A DNA stretch of 64,000 nucleotides from JAFKFH01 sp017307375 (GCA_965229335.1 OZ245874.1:4030001-4094000); one strand, 5' to 3'. Positions 8,154 through 16,669 are shown, counted from the stretch's first letter. Program-made: numbers and translations. Notes: generated by a model not told the origin, from the letters alone.

Positions 8154-8888
8154 ATGGGCGACTATTTCTTGGGCGAAATCCGGCTGTTTCCTTACGCGAA
8201 TGGCAAGCCTCCAGATGGCTGGATCGAGTGTACTGGCCAGCTGTTGAACATCAGAGAATATCAGGCCCTGTACTCATTGCTGATGACGACCTATGGCGGT
8301 GACGGCAAGACCACCTTCGGCCTGCCCGATCTGCGTGGCAGGGCCATCGCCGGCACTGGCGCTATTCCCGACGCCACGCGCATTCTACCAGCGGGCAAAA
8401 CCCTGACACTCGGCGCCACTGGGGGGCAGGAGGGAGTCGTGCTCACGGGTGACCAGACACCAATACACAATCACACAATAGTGGCGGATACGGGAAATGC
8501 CACGTCTTCACTGGTCGCGAGCGCGAGCATCCCGGCTACGTGCATCAAGCCGGCCAGCGTCACGGTCGGCCCTTCCCCGCCCAATCTCTATGGTGTGCCG
8601 ACGCTCGGAATCCACGGTCCGTTCAATGGTCCCGGTCACCAGAATGGCGGCATACCCGGGGGAGGCCCCGGAATTGGTGACCCTGTCTCCGGCGTCGAGG
8701 ATGTCGCCGACATCCACATCAAAGGGCCCGTCGGTTCCCCGCCGCAGGCAACGAACCTGCTGGCGCTGAATGCGGCCAGCCTCGGTAATGCCGGAGCCGG
8801 TGCGGCCCACGAGAACCGGCAACCGTTCCTGCCGATGATGTACTGCATTGCCGTCAACCGGGCGATCTATCCGCCGCGAGACTTATGA
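8154..8888 (+). CDS. tail-collar domain protein 1 (microcystin-dependent protein type)
   Basis: A 244-residue protein with the phage tail collar pattern: 'GEIRLF' at the N-terminus, 'GWIECTGQLLNI', 'LYSLLMTTYGGDGKTTF', 'LPDLRGR', a His pair in 'IHNHT', and a C-terminal 'FLPMMYCIAVNRAIYP'. It is longer than its two downstream paralogues because of a Gly/Pro-rich insert at residues 140-190. AGGAGGG precedes the ATG. No other phage structural gene lies nearby, so it is not part of a recognisable prophage. Such proteins are predicted trimeric fibre tips; the function in these chromosomal operons is unknown. Confidence 0.85.
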   Translation: MGDYFLGEIRLFPYANGKPPDGWIECTGQLLNIREYQALYSLLMTTYGGDGKTTFGLPDLRGRAIAGTGAIPDATRILPAGKTLTLGATGGQEGVVLTGDQTPIHNHTIVADTGNATSSLVASASIPATCIKPASVTVGPSPPNLYGVPTLGIHGPFNGPGHQNGGIPGGGPGIGDPVSGVEDVADIHIKGPVGSPPQATNLLALNAASLGNAGAGAAHENRQPFLPMMYCIAVNRAIYPPRDL

Positions 8889-8931
8889 GGTCGCGGCCCC
8901 CGCCTGTGAAGCATTGAAGCAGGAGATATCG

Positions 8932-9468
8932 ATGGACCCCTATGCAGGCGAAATCCGTCTGTTCGCTGGTAACTTCGCGCCCGTCGGCTGGCTGTTTTGT
9001 CAGGGGCAACTCTTGCCCATCCAGCAATACGAAGTGCTGTACACCCTGCTCGGAACGACGTACGGGGGCGACGGCAAGACGACGTTCGGCATCCCGAACC
9101 TGTCTGTCCGCGTACCCGTCGGCAGGTCCGAGATCGCGCCGCCGAACATGGCCAACACCTACAAGCTGGGTAATCCCGGTGGCCAGTTCAGCGTAGCGCT
9201 GAGTGACAAGAACCTGCCGGTCCACACGCATCCGTTCCGGGCCAGCACGGATCCCGCCACGACGACCACCCCTGGGCCGACCGTTGTTTTCGCCACCGCA
9301 ACCGGTGGCTTCACCGATTACGCGATCGACACGACACGGGTCAGTATGGCGCCGGAGATGGTCTCGTCGTCGGGGTCGGCATCACCGAAACCCCACGACA
9401 ACGTGATGCCGACCATGGGCATCAATTACATCATTGCCACCAACGGCATCTTTCCGTCACCCACCTGA
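8932..9468 (+). CDS. tail-collar domain protein 2
   Basis: A 178-residue paralogue of the preceding gene: 'YAGEIRLFAGNFAPVGW', 'CQGQLLPIQQYEVLY', 'TTYGGDGKTTFGIPNL', the His motif 'PVHTHPF', and a C-terminal 'MPTMGINYIIATNGIFP'. The start chosen is ATG 8932-8934, with AGGAG six bases upstream, rather than an earlier in-frame codon inside the first collar gene. The gap to the first collar gene is 43 bp, so they are probably co-transcribed. Confidence 0.85.
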   Translation: MDPYAGEIRLFAGNFAPVGWLFCQGQLLPIQQYEVLYTLLGTTYGGDGKTTFGIPNLSVRVPVGRSEIAPPNMANTYKLGNPGGQFSVALSDKNLPVHTHPFRASTDPATTTTPGPTVVFATATGGFTDYAIDTTRVSMAPEMVSSSGSASPKPHDNVMPTMGINYIIATNGIFPSPT

Positions 9469-9495
9469 CCGCCCGGCAACCAGGGAGAAGCGACG

Positions 9496-10062
9496 ATGGC
9501 CGACGCGTTCTACGGAGAAATCCGGGCCTACACTTTCAATTATGCGCCGCAAAACTGGGCCTATTGCTGGGGGCAGAGACTTCCCATCGCGCAGCATCAG
9601 GCACTCTACAGCTTGATCGGCTGGTTATACGGCGGCGACCAGAAGACCTATTTCAACGTTCCGGATCTGCGCGGGCGGGTCACGGCCGGTACGGGATCGG
9701 CCGTGGTAGGCGGGGATTCCAGGACGCTAGGACTGGCGGCGACCACGGGCGGGAATGCCGTAACGATCGACAATTCGAACATGCCGTCGCATACGCATCA
9801 GGCGGTCAGTGTCCAGACCAAGAATAAGATCACGGCGGGTCCGAGTGCCGACGCTTTCGTCTCGATCCCTCGGCTCAACGTGGCGACCGTCTACGATGCG
9901 TGGACGCCCTATAACAATGCGGTCAACAAGACGACGATGTCGGACGCGTCGGTGGGCTATTTCGGGGCCAGCGCGGCGCAGCCGCACAACAACGTTTCCC
10001 CCTATCTCAGCCTCAATTTCTGCATCTGCATCAACGATGGCCTCTATCCGGAGCGACCCTGA
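9496..10062 (+). CDS. tail-collar domain protein 3
   Basis: The third consecutive paralogue, 188 residues: 'FYGEIRAYTFNYAPQNW', 'CWGQRLPIAQHQALYSLIG', 'LYGGDQKTYFNVPDLRGR', 'MPSHTHQ', and a C-terminal 'SPYLSLNFCICINDGLYP'. It follows gene 2 by 27 bp and precedes the GNAT gene by 15 bp, forming a four-gene unit. The three copies have clearly diverged, so a recent tandem duplication is unlikely; a heteromeric assembly is possible (inference). Confidence 0.85.
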   Translation: MADAFYGEIRAYTFNYAPQNWAYCWGQRLPIAQHQALYSLIGWLYGGDQKTYFNVPDLRGRVTAGTGSAVVGGDSRTLGLAATTGGNAVTIDNSNMPSHTHQAVSVQTKNKITAGPSADAFVSIPRLNVATVYDAWTPYNNAVNKTTMSDASVGYFGASAAQPHNNVSPYLSLNFCICINDGLYPERP

Positions 10063-10077
10063 CGGGCTGACGAGCCG

Positions 10078-10626
10078 ATGAGCGTCAGCGCGAACAGCGC
10101 CGCCCCCACGCCCCTGCCCCCCGTGCCGCCCGAGTTGTCGGCGCGGGGGATGGGCCTGCGTCGGGAAACCGAGCAGGACACGGAATTTCTCCGGCGGCTC
10201 TATATCTCGGTTCGCTGGGAGGAACTTGCCGGCGCGGACTGGACGGACGAGGCGAAGCTTGCGTTCCTCGGCGATCAGTTCGTCTTCCAGTCACGCCATT
10301 ACAAGCGGCACTATTCCGGCGCCGCCTGGGGGATCGTCACCGATGCCGGCACGCCGGTCGGCCGGCTCTATCTCCACCAGGGACCGGCGGACCTTCGCAT
10401 CATCGACATCTCGATGCTGCCGAGCCATCGCGGGCTGGGCATCGGCAGCAGCCTGATCCGCGCCGTCTTCGAGCAGGGGCGCGCCGCAGGGACCGCCGTT
10501 TCGATCCATGTCGAGGTATTCAACCTGGCCGCCCGGCGCCTTTATGACCGGCTTGGTTTCGTTCCGGGCGACACCGGCGGAGGAGTCCATCTGCGGATGG
10601 ATTGGGTGCCGCCTTCCGCCGGCTGA
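10078..10626 (+). CDS. GNAT family N-acetyltransferase
   Basis: A 182-residue GNAT protein. After a Pro-rich N-terminus, the fold shows 'IDISMLPSHRGLGIGSSLI' (the acetyl-CoA pyrophosphate loop RGLGIG, near residue 120) and the C-terminal 'NLAARRLYDRLGF' helix. It closes the tail-collar operon. Its stop lies 6 bp from the end of the convergent DUF6916-like gene. Acetylation of a collar protein or of the island's peptide is plausible but unproven. Confidence 0.88.
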   Translation: MSVSANSAAPTPLPPVPPELSARGMGLRRETEQDTEFLRRLYISVRWEELAGADWTDEAKLAFLGDQFVFQSRHYKRHYSGAAWGIVTDAGTPVGRLYLHQGPADLRIIDISMLPSHRGLGIGSSLIRAVFEQGRAAGTAVSIHVEVFNLAARRLYDRLGFVPGDTGGGVHLRMDWVPPSAG

Positions 10627-10632
10627 CAGGGT

Positions 10633-10929
10633 TCAGTTGAAACTCACCTGATAGAGAAATTCACCGGTTTCGGCATCGTCCCCTACCGGCACCACGAAGA
10701 CCTCCAGCCTGCCGAGACTCGGGTTTTCGAGCACATAGGTGCCCTGCGGGCAGATGATGCCGGGCGTCCCCTTCAGGTAGAGGGAAAAGGCCTGGGGCAA
10801 GCCCGGAACCGGCGCGCGATTGCGGCCGGCCACCACCTCCACCAGCGTCAGCGGCAGGGCCGGCCCCATGCCGGCTTGAATGGTGAACGAGCCACCCTCG
10901 ACCGCCTTAGCCGCGTCATAGGTCAACAT
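10633..10929 (-). CDS. DUF6916-like small protein
   Basis: A 98-residue protein with a GGAGGA ribosome binding site. It is beta-rich: 'GGSFTIQAG', 'LPLTLVEV', 'QAFSLYLKG', then 'PQGTYVLENPSLGRLEVFVVPVG' and a C-terminal 'YQVSFN'. This pattern fits the DUF6916 proteins found next to tail-collar genes. It is the last gene of an HprK-sulfotransferase-DUF6916 unit. No catalytic residues are evident; a small structural or chaperone-like partner of the collar proteins is a guess. Confidence 0.65.
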   Translation of the reverse strand: MLTYDAAKAVEGGSFTIQAGMGPALPLTLVEVVAGRNRAPVPGLPQAFSLYLKGTPGIICPQGTYVLENPSLGRLEVFVVPVGDDAETGEFLYQVSFN

Positions 10930-10947
10930 GCCGATCCTCCGTTGCGG

Positions 10948-11787
10948 TTAGACTCCGGTGTCGTATGCAAGGCGCTCCATCATCGCGCCGTGATCACGGA
11001 CGATGCGGTTGGCCTGGGCGTGGCTCAGGGTATCGCGCCATCCGCCCGCTATGCCGCGCCGAAAGAATCGTCGGCCGGCTTTCTGGCCGAGTTCGAACCC
11101 GTCGATACGCTCCTGCTGTTGCAGACGGGCGAAGCGGGTCGCTTCGACGGCGCCGGCCAGGGCATCGGCGGAAGCCGAGAGGCCGCAATGGGTCGCGACC
11201 TGCGCGAGGACGCGCAGCGGATCGGCGGACAGCGCTTCATAGGCGACCACCAGCGGCACGGGCTCAGCCGCCAGCCAGCTGGCGACATGGGCGCTCCAGC
11301 TGTCGATCCGTTGCTCGAACTGGTCCCGCCACTTGCCGGCGGCCGCGACGACGGCGCCCGGCCTGCCCAGGAAGTCGATCGCTTCGTCGAGTGTCGTCCC
11401 GCTGTGATGGGCCCAGGAAACGGCAACGTCTCGCGGATCCCGCACCAGGTAGATGCTGCCCAGCGTGGCCGCGGGCGGAAACAGCGGCCGGCCGGAGGGG
11501 CTGTGGCCCCAACGATCGTGTACCTTGCGATACTGGGGCTCTGCCGTCGCGGCCGCGACCGCCAGCGCCAGATCGTGCCGCAATTCCGTCTGCTCGACCG
11601 GCGTCAGCTCGCTCGATTCCACATCGAGGAAGAGGTCCATGTCCGACGGCGACGCGGCCGAAGGCGCAAAACCGACAGGCCTGCTGAAATCGAGCGGGGC
11701 GCCGCCATCGATCAGGCTGGCAAGCAGCAGCCGCATCCAGGTGTTTCCCGACTTGGGATAGGAGGCGATCCAGTAGAAGCCTCCCAT
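10948..11787 (-). CDS. sulfotransferase
   Basis: A 279-residue PAPS-dependent sulfotransferase. The 5'-phosphosulfate loop is at the very N-terminus ('IASYPKSGNTWMRLLL', residues 8-23) and the 3'-phosphate binding segment is 'YLVRDPRDVAVSWAHHSG' near residue 115. It begins 3 bp after the HprK-related kinase stop. Its location suggests the substrate is the island's peptide or a surface molecule; hydroxyl or amine sulfation is known for the family, the acceptor here is not. Confidence 0.85.
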   Translation of the reverse strand: MGGFYWIASYPKSGNTWMRLLLASLIDGGAPLDFSRPVGFAPSAASPSDMDLFLDVESSELTPVEQTELRHDLALAVAAATAEPQYRKVHDRWGHSPSGRPLFPPAATLGSIYLVRDPRDVAVSWAHHSGTTLDEAIDFLGRPGAVVAAAGKWRDQFEQRIDSWSAHVASWLAAEPVPLVVAYEALSADPLRVLAQVATHCGLSASADALAGAVEATRFARLQQQERIDGFELGQKAGRRFFRRGIAGGWRDTLSHAQANRIVRDHGAMMERLAYDTGV

Positions 11788-11790
11788 CCT

Positions 11791-12705
11791 TCAGTCCGCC
11801 AGCACCGGCAGCAGCGCTTCCACCTCGCTCCAGCCGGCCATGGTTTCCGGGCGGCGCAGCGTCCTCAAGCCACCGACGAACGAGAGCAACCGAAGAAACT
11901 GCGCCATCTGCCGGGCCTGGGTTCCCAGCCGCAGCATCAGCCTTGGCCGGTACAGGACCTTGCCCAGGTCGCCAAGCCCCTGCACCGCATCGAGCAGCCG
12001 CAATCCCTCCGGCGCCTTGCGGTTTCCGTCGAGCCGCACCAGTGCCGCCAGCGGCAGCGGCGTGTTGCAGAAGCCGTCGTCGAGAGGCAGCTGGTACTTG
12101 TCGAGTCCGGGTCGTATCGCCCCCGCGCCGTCGACCGTGTGCCCCAGGCTTTCCAGGGCGTCGCGCCACAGCTTGAGCCGGGGGAACGTGGGTAGGACCA
12201 TCGGACCGCCGGGCGCCTCCATGTCGACCACCGTGACATCGTCCGTCAGCAAGGCATGTCCGCGCGCCCGCAAGCGAGCGGCCAGCGTCGACTTCCCGAC
12301 GCCGCTGTCCCCCGCGAAGGCGACCGCCTTGGACCCCGCGCGAACGCAGCAGGCATGCAGCGTCAGCAGGCCCCGGCGCTGACAGACGATCGCGAAGACC
12401 GTTCCCAGCAGGAACACGCGGATATCGGCCTCGGTCGCCCCCGGCGAAGGCGCCACGGTGACGGCACGCCCGTCGGCCGATACGAGAAAGGCGGCGACTT
12501 CCGGCATCGCAAAGCGACAAGTGCCATCCGCCGAAACCTGGATCAGGGGATGCGTTTCGGCCGCGCCGCTCACGCGGTCGGGTACGTCCCCGAGCTCGAT
12601 GACGAGATCGACGCCGCGCTCATCCCCGGTCCACGGCAAGAGTTCCGGGAGGGCAAGATCGCTGCAGACCCGCAGGCCGCAGATCGCCAAATCTTCGTGC
12701 TGCAT
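11791..12705 (-). CDS. HprK-related kinase
   Basis: A 304-residue protein with an HPr-kinase-like P-loop GDSGVGKST at residues 132-140, followed by the acidic 'LLTDDVTVVD' segment near 152-161. The N-terminal 110 residues are a separate domain found in HprK relatives of peptide clusters. There is no PTS system nearby, so it is not the classical HPr kinase. In some lasso clusters such kinases phosphorylate the precursor peptide; here the 52-residue peptide, rich in Ser/Thr at its C-terminus, is the obvious candidate. That link is inference. It is first in the minus-strand unit with the sulfotransferase and DUF6916-like gene. Confidence 0.82.
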   Translation of the reverse strand: MQHEDLAICGLRVCSDLALPELLPWTGDERGVDLVIELGDVPDRVSGAAETHPLIQVSADGTCRFAMPEVAAFLVSADGRAVTVAPSPGATEADIRVFLLGTVFAIVCQRRGLLTLHACCVRAGSKAVAFAGDSGVGKSTLAARLRARGHALLTDDVTVVDMEAPGGPMVLPTFPRLKLWRDALESLGHTVDGAGAIRPGLDKYQLPLDDGFCNTPLPLAALVRLDGNRKAPEGLRLLDAVQGLGDLGKVLYRPRLMLRLGTQARQMAQFLRLLSFVGGLRTLRRPETMAGWSEVEALLPVLAD

Positions 12706-12789
12706 GACCGGACCGGGCTTCCAATCCGAACGGGGTCAATATGCATAACGTTTCTACCAATGGGTTGCAACCGACCCGTCGCGGGCAAT

Positions 12790-13692
12790 CTACGGGTGGC
12801 GCACGATCAGCTGATGGCGACCGGAATCAAGGATGGTGTCCGCGCCGACCGGCACGCAGCACGGCGCGGCACCGTGTCCGAGCGGCAAACCGCCCAGCAC
12901 CGGGACATCAAGGGTATCGAGATGGCCGGCAAGCACGTCGAGGATGACCGGGTCGAAGCCGGTAAATTGCCCCAGTGCGACGCCGGCCAGACCATCGAGA
13001 TGCCCGGCCTTGCGCAGCATCGTCAGCAGGCGATCGACCTGGCCGATGCCCATGTTGACCGCCTCGAGCAGCAGAATGGCGCCGGCGAGCGGCGGCAGCG
13101 CCCAGCCCGCCCCCGCCGCAATGGTCTCGAGGTGGCCGCCGACCAGCCGGCCCCGCGCCACGCCCGCGGTGCTCAGCGCATGCGTCGCCTCGTCGGGCCG
13201 TGCCGTGACCACGGTCTCGTCCACCGTCATCAGCAGACGGCGCAACGCGATGGCGGCGGCCGCGTCGACCTCTTCTCCCTCGCCGGTCAGGGCGCCATGG
13301 ACGCCTACCAGATCGCAATGCCTGATGCAGGCGGCGAGCAGGATGGCGATATCGCTGAACCCGACGATGAACTTCGGATCCGCCCGCAGGCCAGCAAAAT
13401 CCAGCCGGTCGGCGATCCGGTAGGAACCTTTTCCACCCCGCGTGGCGATGATCGCCCGCACTGCCGGATCGGCGATCGCCGCGTTGAAGTCGGCCAGTCG
13501 CTCGTCATCCGTGCCCGCGAGGTAGCCTGCCCGGTTGAAGGTCGCGCTGCCGAAATCGACGTCAAGGCCCCAAGCGCGCAAAACCGCCGCCCGCCGCAGC
13601 ACGCCGGCCCGGTCGGGCGGGCTGGCCGGCGACAGGAAACGGACCTTGTCGCCCGGGCGAAGGGGGGCGGGCCAGCGCGGGGATGGCGCCAT
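12790..13692 (-). CDS. ldcA: LD-carboxypeptidase, peptidase family S66
   Basis: A 300-residue serine carboxypeptidase of the muramoyltetrapeptide (LD) type, acting in peptidoglycan recycling by removing the terminal D-Ala from tetrapeptides. The nucleophile motif is 'IVGFSDIAILL', preceded by 'IIATRGGKGSYRI'; the 'GRLVGGHLETI' segment precedes the Glu and His regions. I place the start at ATG 13690-13692, because a longer frame would read through the ssb terminator hairpin. It follows ssb in the same direction. Confidence 0.85.
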   Translation of the reverse strand: MAPSPRWPAPLRPGDKVRFLSPASPPDRAGVLRRAAVLRAWGLDVDFGSATFNRAGYLAGTDDERLADFNAAIADPAVRAIIATRGGKGSYRIADRLDFAGLRADPKFIVGFSDIAILLAACIRHCDLVGVHGALTGEGEEVDAAAAIALRRLLMTVDETVVTARPDEATHALSTAGVARGRLVGGHLETIAAGAGWALPPLAGAILLLEAVNMGIGQVDRLLTMLRKAGHLDGLAGVALGQFTGFDPVILDVLAGHLDTLDVPVLGGLPLGHGAAPCCVPVGADTILDSGRHQLIVRHP

Positions 13693-13712
13693 CGTCGCAC
13701 CTGAAACAGCAA

Positions 13713-13737
13713 GACCCCGCCGGAAAGCGGCGGGGTC
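13713..13737 (-). terminator. terminator hairpin downstream of ssb
   Basis: A perfect 10-bp inverted repeat (GACCCCGCCG / CGGCGGGGTC) with a 5-base loop lies just past the ssb stop. Reading on the minus strand it is followed by TTGCTGTTT, a weak U-rich tail. It separates ssb from ldcA and argues for the shorter ldcA start. Confidence 0.75.
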
Positions 13738-13767
13738 AAGCTGCATCTTCCTGCCGGTTGCTGCCGA

Positions 13768-14319
13768 TCAGAACGGAATTTCGTCGTCGAGATCGCCGCG
13801 GCTCGGGTTCGACTGGCCGCGGCCACCGCCACCGCCGAAGCCGCCACCACTGCCGCCACCGCCACCATAACCGCCGCCCGACGACCGGCCGCCGCCGAAG
13901 CCGCCGCCATTGCCGCCGGTGTCGTAATCGTCACCACCGCTGGAGAAACCGCCGCCGCCGCCCTCGCCGCGGCCATCGAGCATGGTCAGCTCGCCGCGGA
14001 AGCGCGGGATCACCACCTCGGTCGTGTACTTCTCCTGACCCTGCTGGTCGGTCCACTTGCGGGTCTGCAGCGTCCCTTCCAGGTACACCTTCGCGCCCTT
14101 TTTCAGGTACTGCTTGGCGACCTTGCCCAGATTGTCGTTGAAGATGACCACGCGGTGCCACTCGGTGCGCTCCTTGCGCTCGCCCGAGTTCTTGTCGCGC
14201 CAGGTTTCCGAGGTCGCGATCGACAGATGCACGATATCCTCGCCGCTCTGCGTCTGGCGCACCTCGGGGTCGCGGCCGAGATTGCCGATCAGGATCACCT
14301 TGTTGACGCTGCCTGCCAT
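13768..14319 (-). CDS. ssb: single-stranded DNA-binding protein
   Basis: A 183-residue SSB. The OB fold covers residues 1-110 ('VNKVILIGNLGRDPEVR', 'WRDKNSGERKERTEWHRV', 'YLEGTLQTRKW'). A Gly-rich linker with many GG/GGG runs follows, then the acidic tail DDEIPF that docks partner proteins such as RecO and PriA. The Gly linker is encoded by long GCC/GGC-rich runs at 13810-13970. It stands alone with its own terminator. Confidence 0.97.
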   Translation of the reverse strand: MAGSVNKVILIGNLGRDPEVRQTQSGEDIVHLSIATSETWRDKNSGERKERTEWHRVVIFNDNLGKVAKQYLKKGAKVYLEGTLQTRKWTDQQGQEKYTTEVVIPRFRGELTMLDGRGEGGGGGFSSGGDDYDTGGNGGGFGGGRSSGGGYGGGGGSGGGFGGGGGRGQSNPSRGDLDDEIPF

Positions 14320-14414
14320 CTGCTCAATTCCTTCCGTCGCTCAGGGCGGTGGTGTACGCGATCCGGCCCCCGCATGTCAGCCCGATTTATGTTCTTCTTT
14401 TGTTTTGATGGCGG

Positions 14415-15767
14415 TCAACGGAAAAAGATCAGGGTCTGGACCACGAACAGCGGGATCAGCACGACCAGCGCCCAGCCGACATAGCCGAAGAAGCTGGGCA
14501 TCCGGATCCCCGCAGCCTCGGCAATCGCCTTGACCATGAAATTCGGCGCGTTGCCGATATAGGTGTTTGCCCCCATGAACACGGCCCCGGCCGAAATCGC
14601 CACCAGCGTCCGCGTCAGGTCGTGCATCAGCCGTTCGGCGTCGCCGCCCGCCATGTTGAAGAACACGAGGTAGGTCGGCGCATTGTCGAGCACGCTGGAC
14701 AGCGCGCCGGCGATCCAGAAATAGAGCGCGTCGATCGGCCGGCCATCCTGGTTGACCAGGCCGACCAGGCCCGAGGCCGCCCCGGCCTCGCCTGCCCGCA
14801 TGATCGCCACGACCGGTACGATGGTGACGAAGATCGCAAAGAACAGCAGCCCGACCTCCCGGATCGGTCCCCAGGTGAAGCCGTTGGCCACACGCGTGGC
14901 CTTCCGCGTGCAGGCGAGCGAAAGGCCGGCGCAGGCGATCAGGATGCCGCCGCGGGCGAGATCCTGCAGGTGCAGTTCGGTGCCGAACACGGTCCAGGCG
15001 ACACCAGGCCGCCAGGCGCCGGAGAGCAGCACCCCGCCGACGATGCCGGCGAGGAACAGCAGGTTGATCCCGCCCTCGATGCCCAGCCGCTCGTCGCGTG
15101 CTTCCATCTGCGGCGGGGTCGCGGTCTCGCGGGCGAAGGCCCGTCTGTCGAGCAGATAGAACAACCCGAGCAGCGGCAGGGCCATCGCAGCCGTAGGCAA
15201 GGCCAGGTGGCGCAGCGTCCAGAAGAAATCGACGCCCTTCAGATAGCCCAGGAACAGCGGCGGATCGCCGATCGGGGTCAACGCGCCGCCGATATTGGCC
15301 ACCAGGAAGATATGGAAGACGAAGATGTGGGTGACGTGGGTTCGCCAGGCATTCGCGCGGATCAGCGGGGCGATCAGCAGCATCGCCGCCCCGGTCGTGC
15401 CCATCACGCTCGCCAGTACCGTGCCGCAGGCGAGCAGCGCCAGGTTGGTTTCCGGGGTCCCGACCAGATTGCCGGTGACACGAATGCCGCCGGTGACGAT
15501 GAACAGCGCGCCGATCAGGATGAGAAACGGCAGGAATTCCGCCAGCATGACATGGGCGAATTCGGTACCCGCGACGGCCGGGCCATGCACGATCGCCGCA
15601 GGTACCAGGAACGCCAGCGCCCAGCCGACGGCGATCTTGTCGAAGTGGTGGTGCCACAGCCGTGGCGCAGCCAGCGGCAGCAGGGCGATCGACAGAAGGA
15701 TACCGGCAAACGGCAGGCCCCAGGCCAGATGAAGTGCCGCGCCGTCGAGATGGGCTAGCGTGTTCAT
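14415..15767 (-). CDS. sodium:proton antiporter/anion permease (NhaD/ArsB superfamily)
   Basis: A 450-residue polytopic membrane protein with about 11-12 hydrophobic segments and the hallmark 'NIGGALTPIGDPPLFLGYL' in the first half; a second 'NAPTYLVFF' and 'MGANTYIGNAPNFM' region forms the inverted repeat. The family includes NhaD Na+/H+ antiporters and arsenite or dicarboxylate carriers, so the ion is uncertain. The ATG overlaps the oxyR stop (ATGA), so the two are probably co-translated. Confidence 0.82.
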   Translation of the reverse strand: MNTLAHLDGAALHLAWGLPFAGILLSIALLPLAAPRLWHHHFDKIAVGWALAFLVPAAIVHGPAVAGTEFAHVMLAEFLPFLILIGALFIVTGGIRVTGNLVGTPETNLALLACGTVLASVMGTTGAAMLLIAPLIRANAWRTHVTHIFVFHIFLVANIGGALTPIGDPPLFLGYLKGVDFFWTLRHLALPTAAMALPLLGLFYLLDRRAFARETATPPQMEARDERLGIEGGINLLFLAGIVGGVLLSGAWRPGVAWTVFGTELHLQDLARGGILIACAGLSLACTRKATRVANGFTWGPIREVGLLFFAIFVTIVPVVAIMRAGEAGAASGLVGLVNQDGRPIDALYFWIAGALSSVLDNAPTYLVFFNMAGGDAERLMHDLTRTLVAISAGAVFMGANTYIGNAPNFMVKAIAEAAGIRMPSFFGYVGWALVVLIPLFVVQTLIFFR

Positions 15768-16669
15768 GGATTCGCTAATGCCACAAGTTCGCGGCCAAAC
15801 AAGCGAAATTCTTCCTCGCGCGCCGTACCCTGGCGCCAGGCCAGCCCGATCTGGCGGGCCGCGGCCTCGTCGTCGAGCGGCCGGCTGACCACCGCCGTGC
15901 CGTTGAGGATGCCGGACTTGACGGCCATGTGCGGCAGCAGCGTCAGGCCGAGACCGTTATCGACCATCTGGACCAGCGTGTGCAGGCTGGTCGCCTCGTA
16001 GGCGTCGCCGCCCCGCCGGTCGGTCAGCCGGCAGGCGGCAAGCGCGTGGTCGCGCAGGCAGTGCCCGTCCTGCAGCAGCAGCAGCGGCGCCGCCGCCAGG
16101 TCGTCGGGTCCCAGCGCCGCCTGGCCGGACAGGCCGTGCCCCTCGGGCAGGGCCACCGAGAAGCCGTCCTCGAACAGCACTTCGGTCGCGGCATTGCCGC
16201 AGTCGCAGGGCAGCGCCAGCAGCAGCAGGTCGAGCCGCCCGGCTTCGAGCTGGGCTACCAGCCGGTCCGTCAGATCCTCGCGCAGATAGAGTTTCAGCCG
16301 GGGATAGCGCTTGCGCAGCTGGGGCAGCAACGGGGGCAGCAGGAATGGCGAGATCGTCGGAATCACGCCCAGGCGCAATTCGCCGGTCAGCGGTTCCTGC
16401 GCCGCCTCGGCCAGCCGCACGATTTCGTCGGCATCGGCCAACAGGCGGCGGGCCCGGCCGACGACCTCTCGCCCCAGCGCGGTGAACACGACCTTCCGCC
16501 GGCTGCGATCGACCAGCACGGCGGCCAAGGTGGTCTCCAGTTCCTTCAGCGAGGCCGACAGGGTGGACTGGGTCACCAGGCATTCGGCCGCCGCCTTGCC
16601 GAAATGACCGGTATCGGCCAGTGCCACGAGGTGCCGAAGCTGGCGAAGCGTGGGTTGCGGTCGGTTCAT
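15764..16669 (-). CDS. oxyR: hydrogen peroxide sensor and LysR-type regulator OxyR
   Basis: A 301-residue LysR protein: helix-turn-helix at residues 5-65 ('HFGKAAAECLVTQSTLSASLKELE') and an effector domain with the redox pair in 'DGHCLRDHALAAC', matching Cys199 and Cys208 of E. coli OxyR. The start is ATG 16667-16669, with GGAG about 9 bases upstream, rather than an earlier codon. It is divergent from ahpC-ahpD, its expected targets, across a 113-bp gap. Oxidation forms the disulfide that activates transcription. Confidence 0.93.
   Translation of the reverse strand: MNRPQPTLRQLRHLVALADTGHFGKAAAECLVTQSTLSASLKELETTLAAVLVDRSRRKVVFTALGREVVGRARRLLADADEIVRLAEAAQEPLTGELRLGVIPTISPFLLPPLLPQLRKRYPRLKLYLREDLTDRLVAQLEAGRLDLLLLALPCDCGNAATEVLFEDGFSVALPEGHGLSGQAALGPDDLAAAPLLLLQDGHCLRDHALAACRLTDRRGGDAYEATSLHTLVQMVDNGLGLTLLPHMAVKSGILNGTAVVSRPLDDEAAARQIGLAWRQGTAREEEFRLFGRELVALANP

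Noticed and set aside
8154..10062. Prophage remnant
   Set aside because: Apart from the collar domains there is no phage gene, integrase or attachment site within the window.
10876..12195. Long plus-strand frame opposite the sulfotransferase and HprK-related kinase
   Set aside because: Antisense shadow caused by high GC; both minus-strand genes have clear catalytic motifs.
13810..13975. Simple-sequence GCC/GGC-rich repeat resembling a repeat array
   Set aside because: It encodes the Gly-rich linker of SSB and needs no other explanation.
14622..15758. 378-codon plus-strand frame opposite the antiporter gene
   Set aside because: Composition is Gln/Asp/Arg-rich and unlike a protein; the minus strand encodes a clear membrane carrier.
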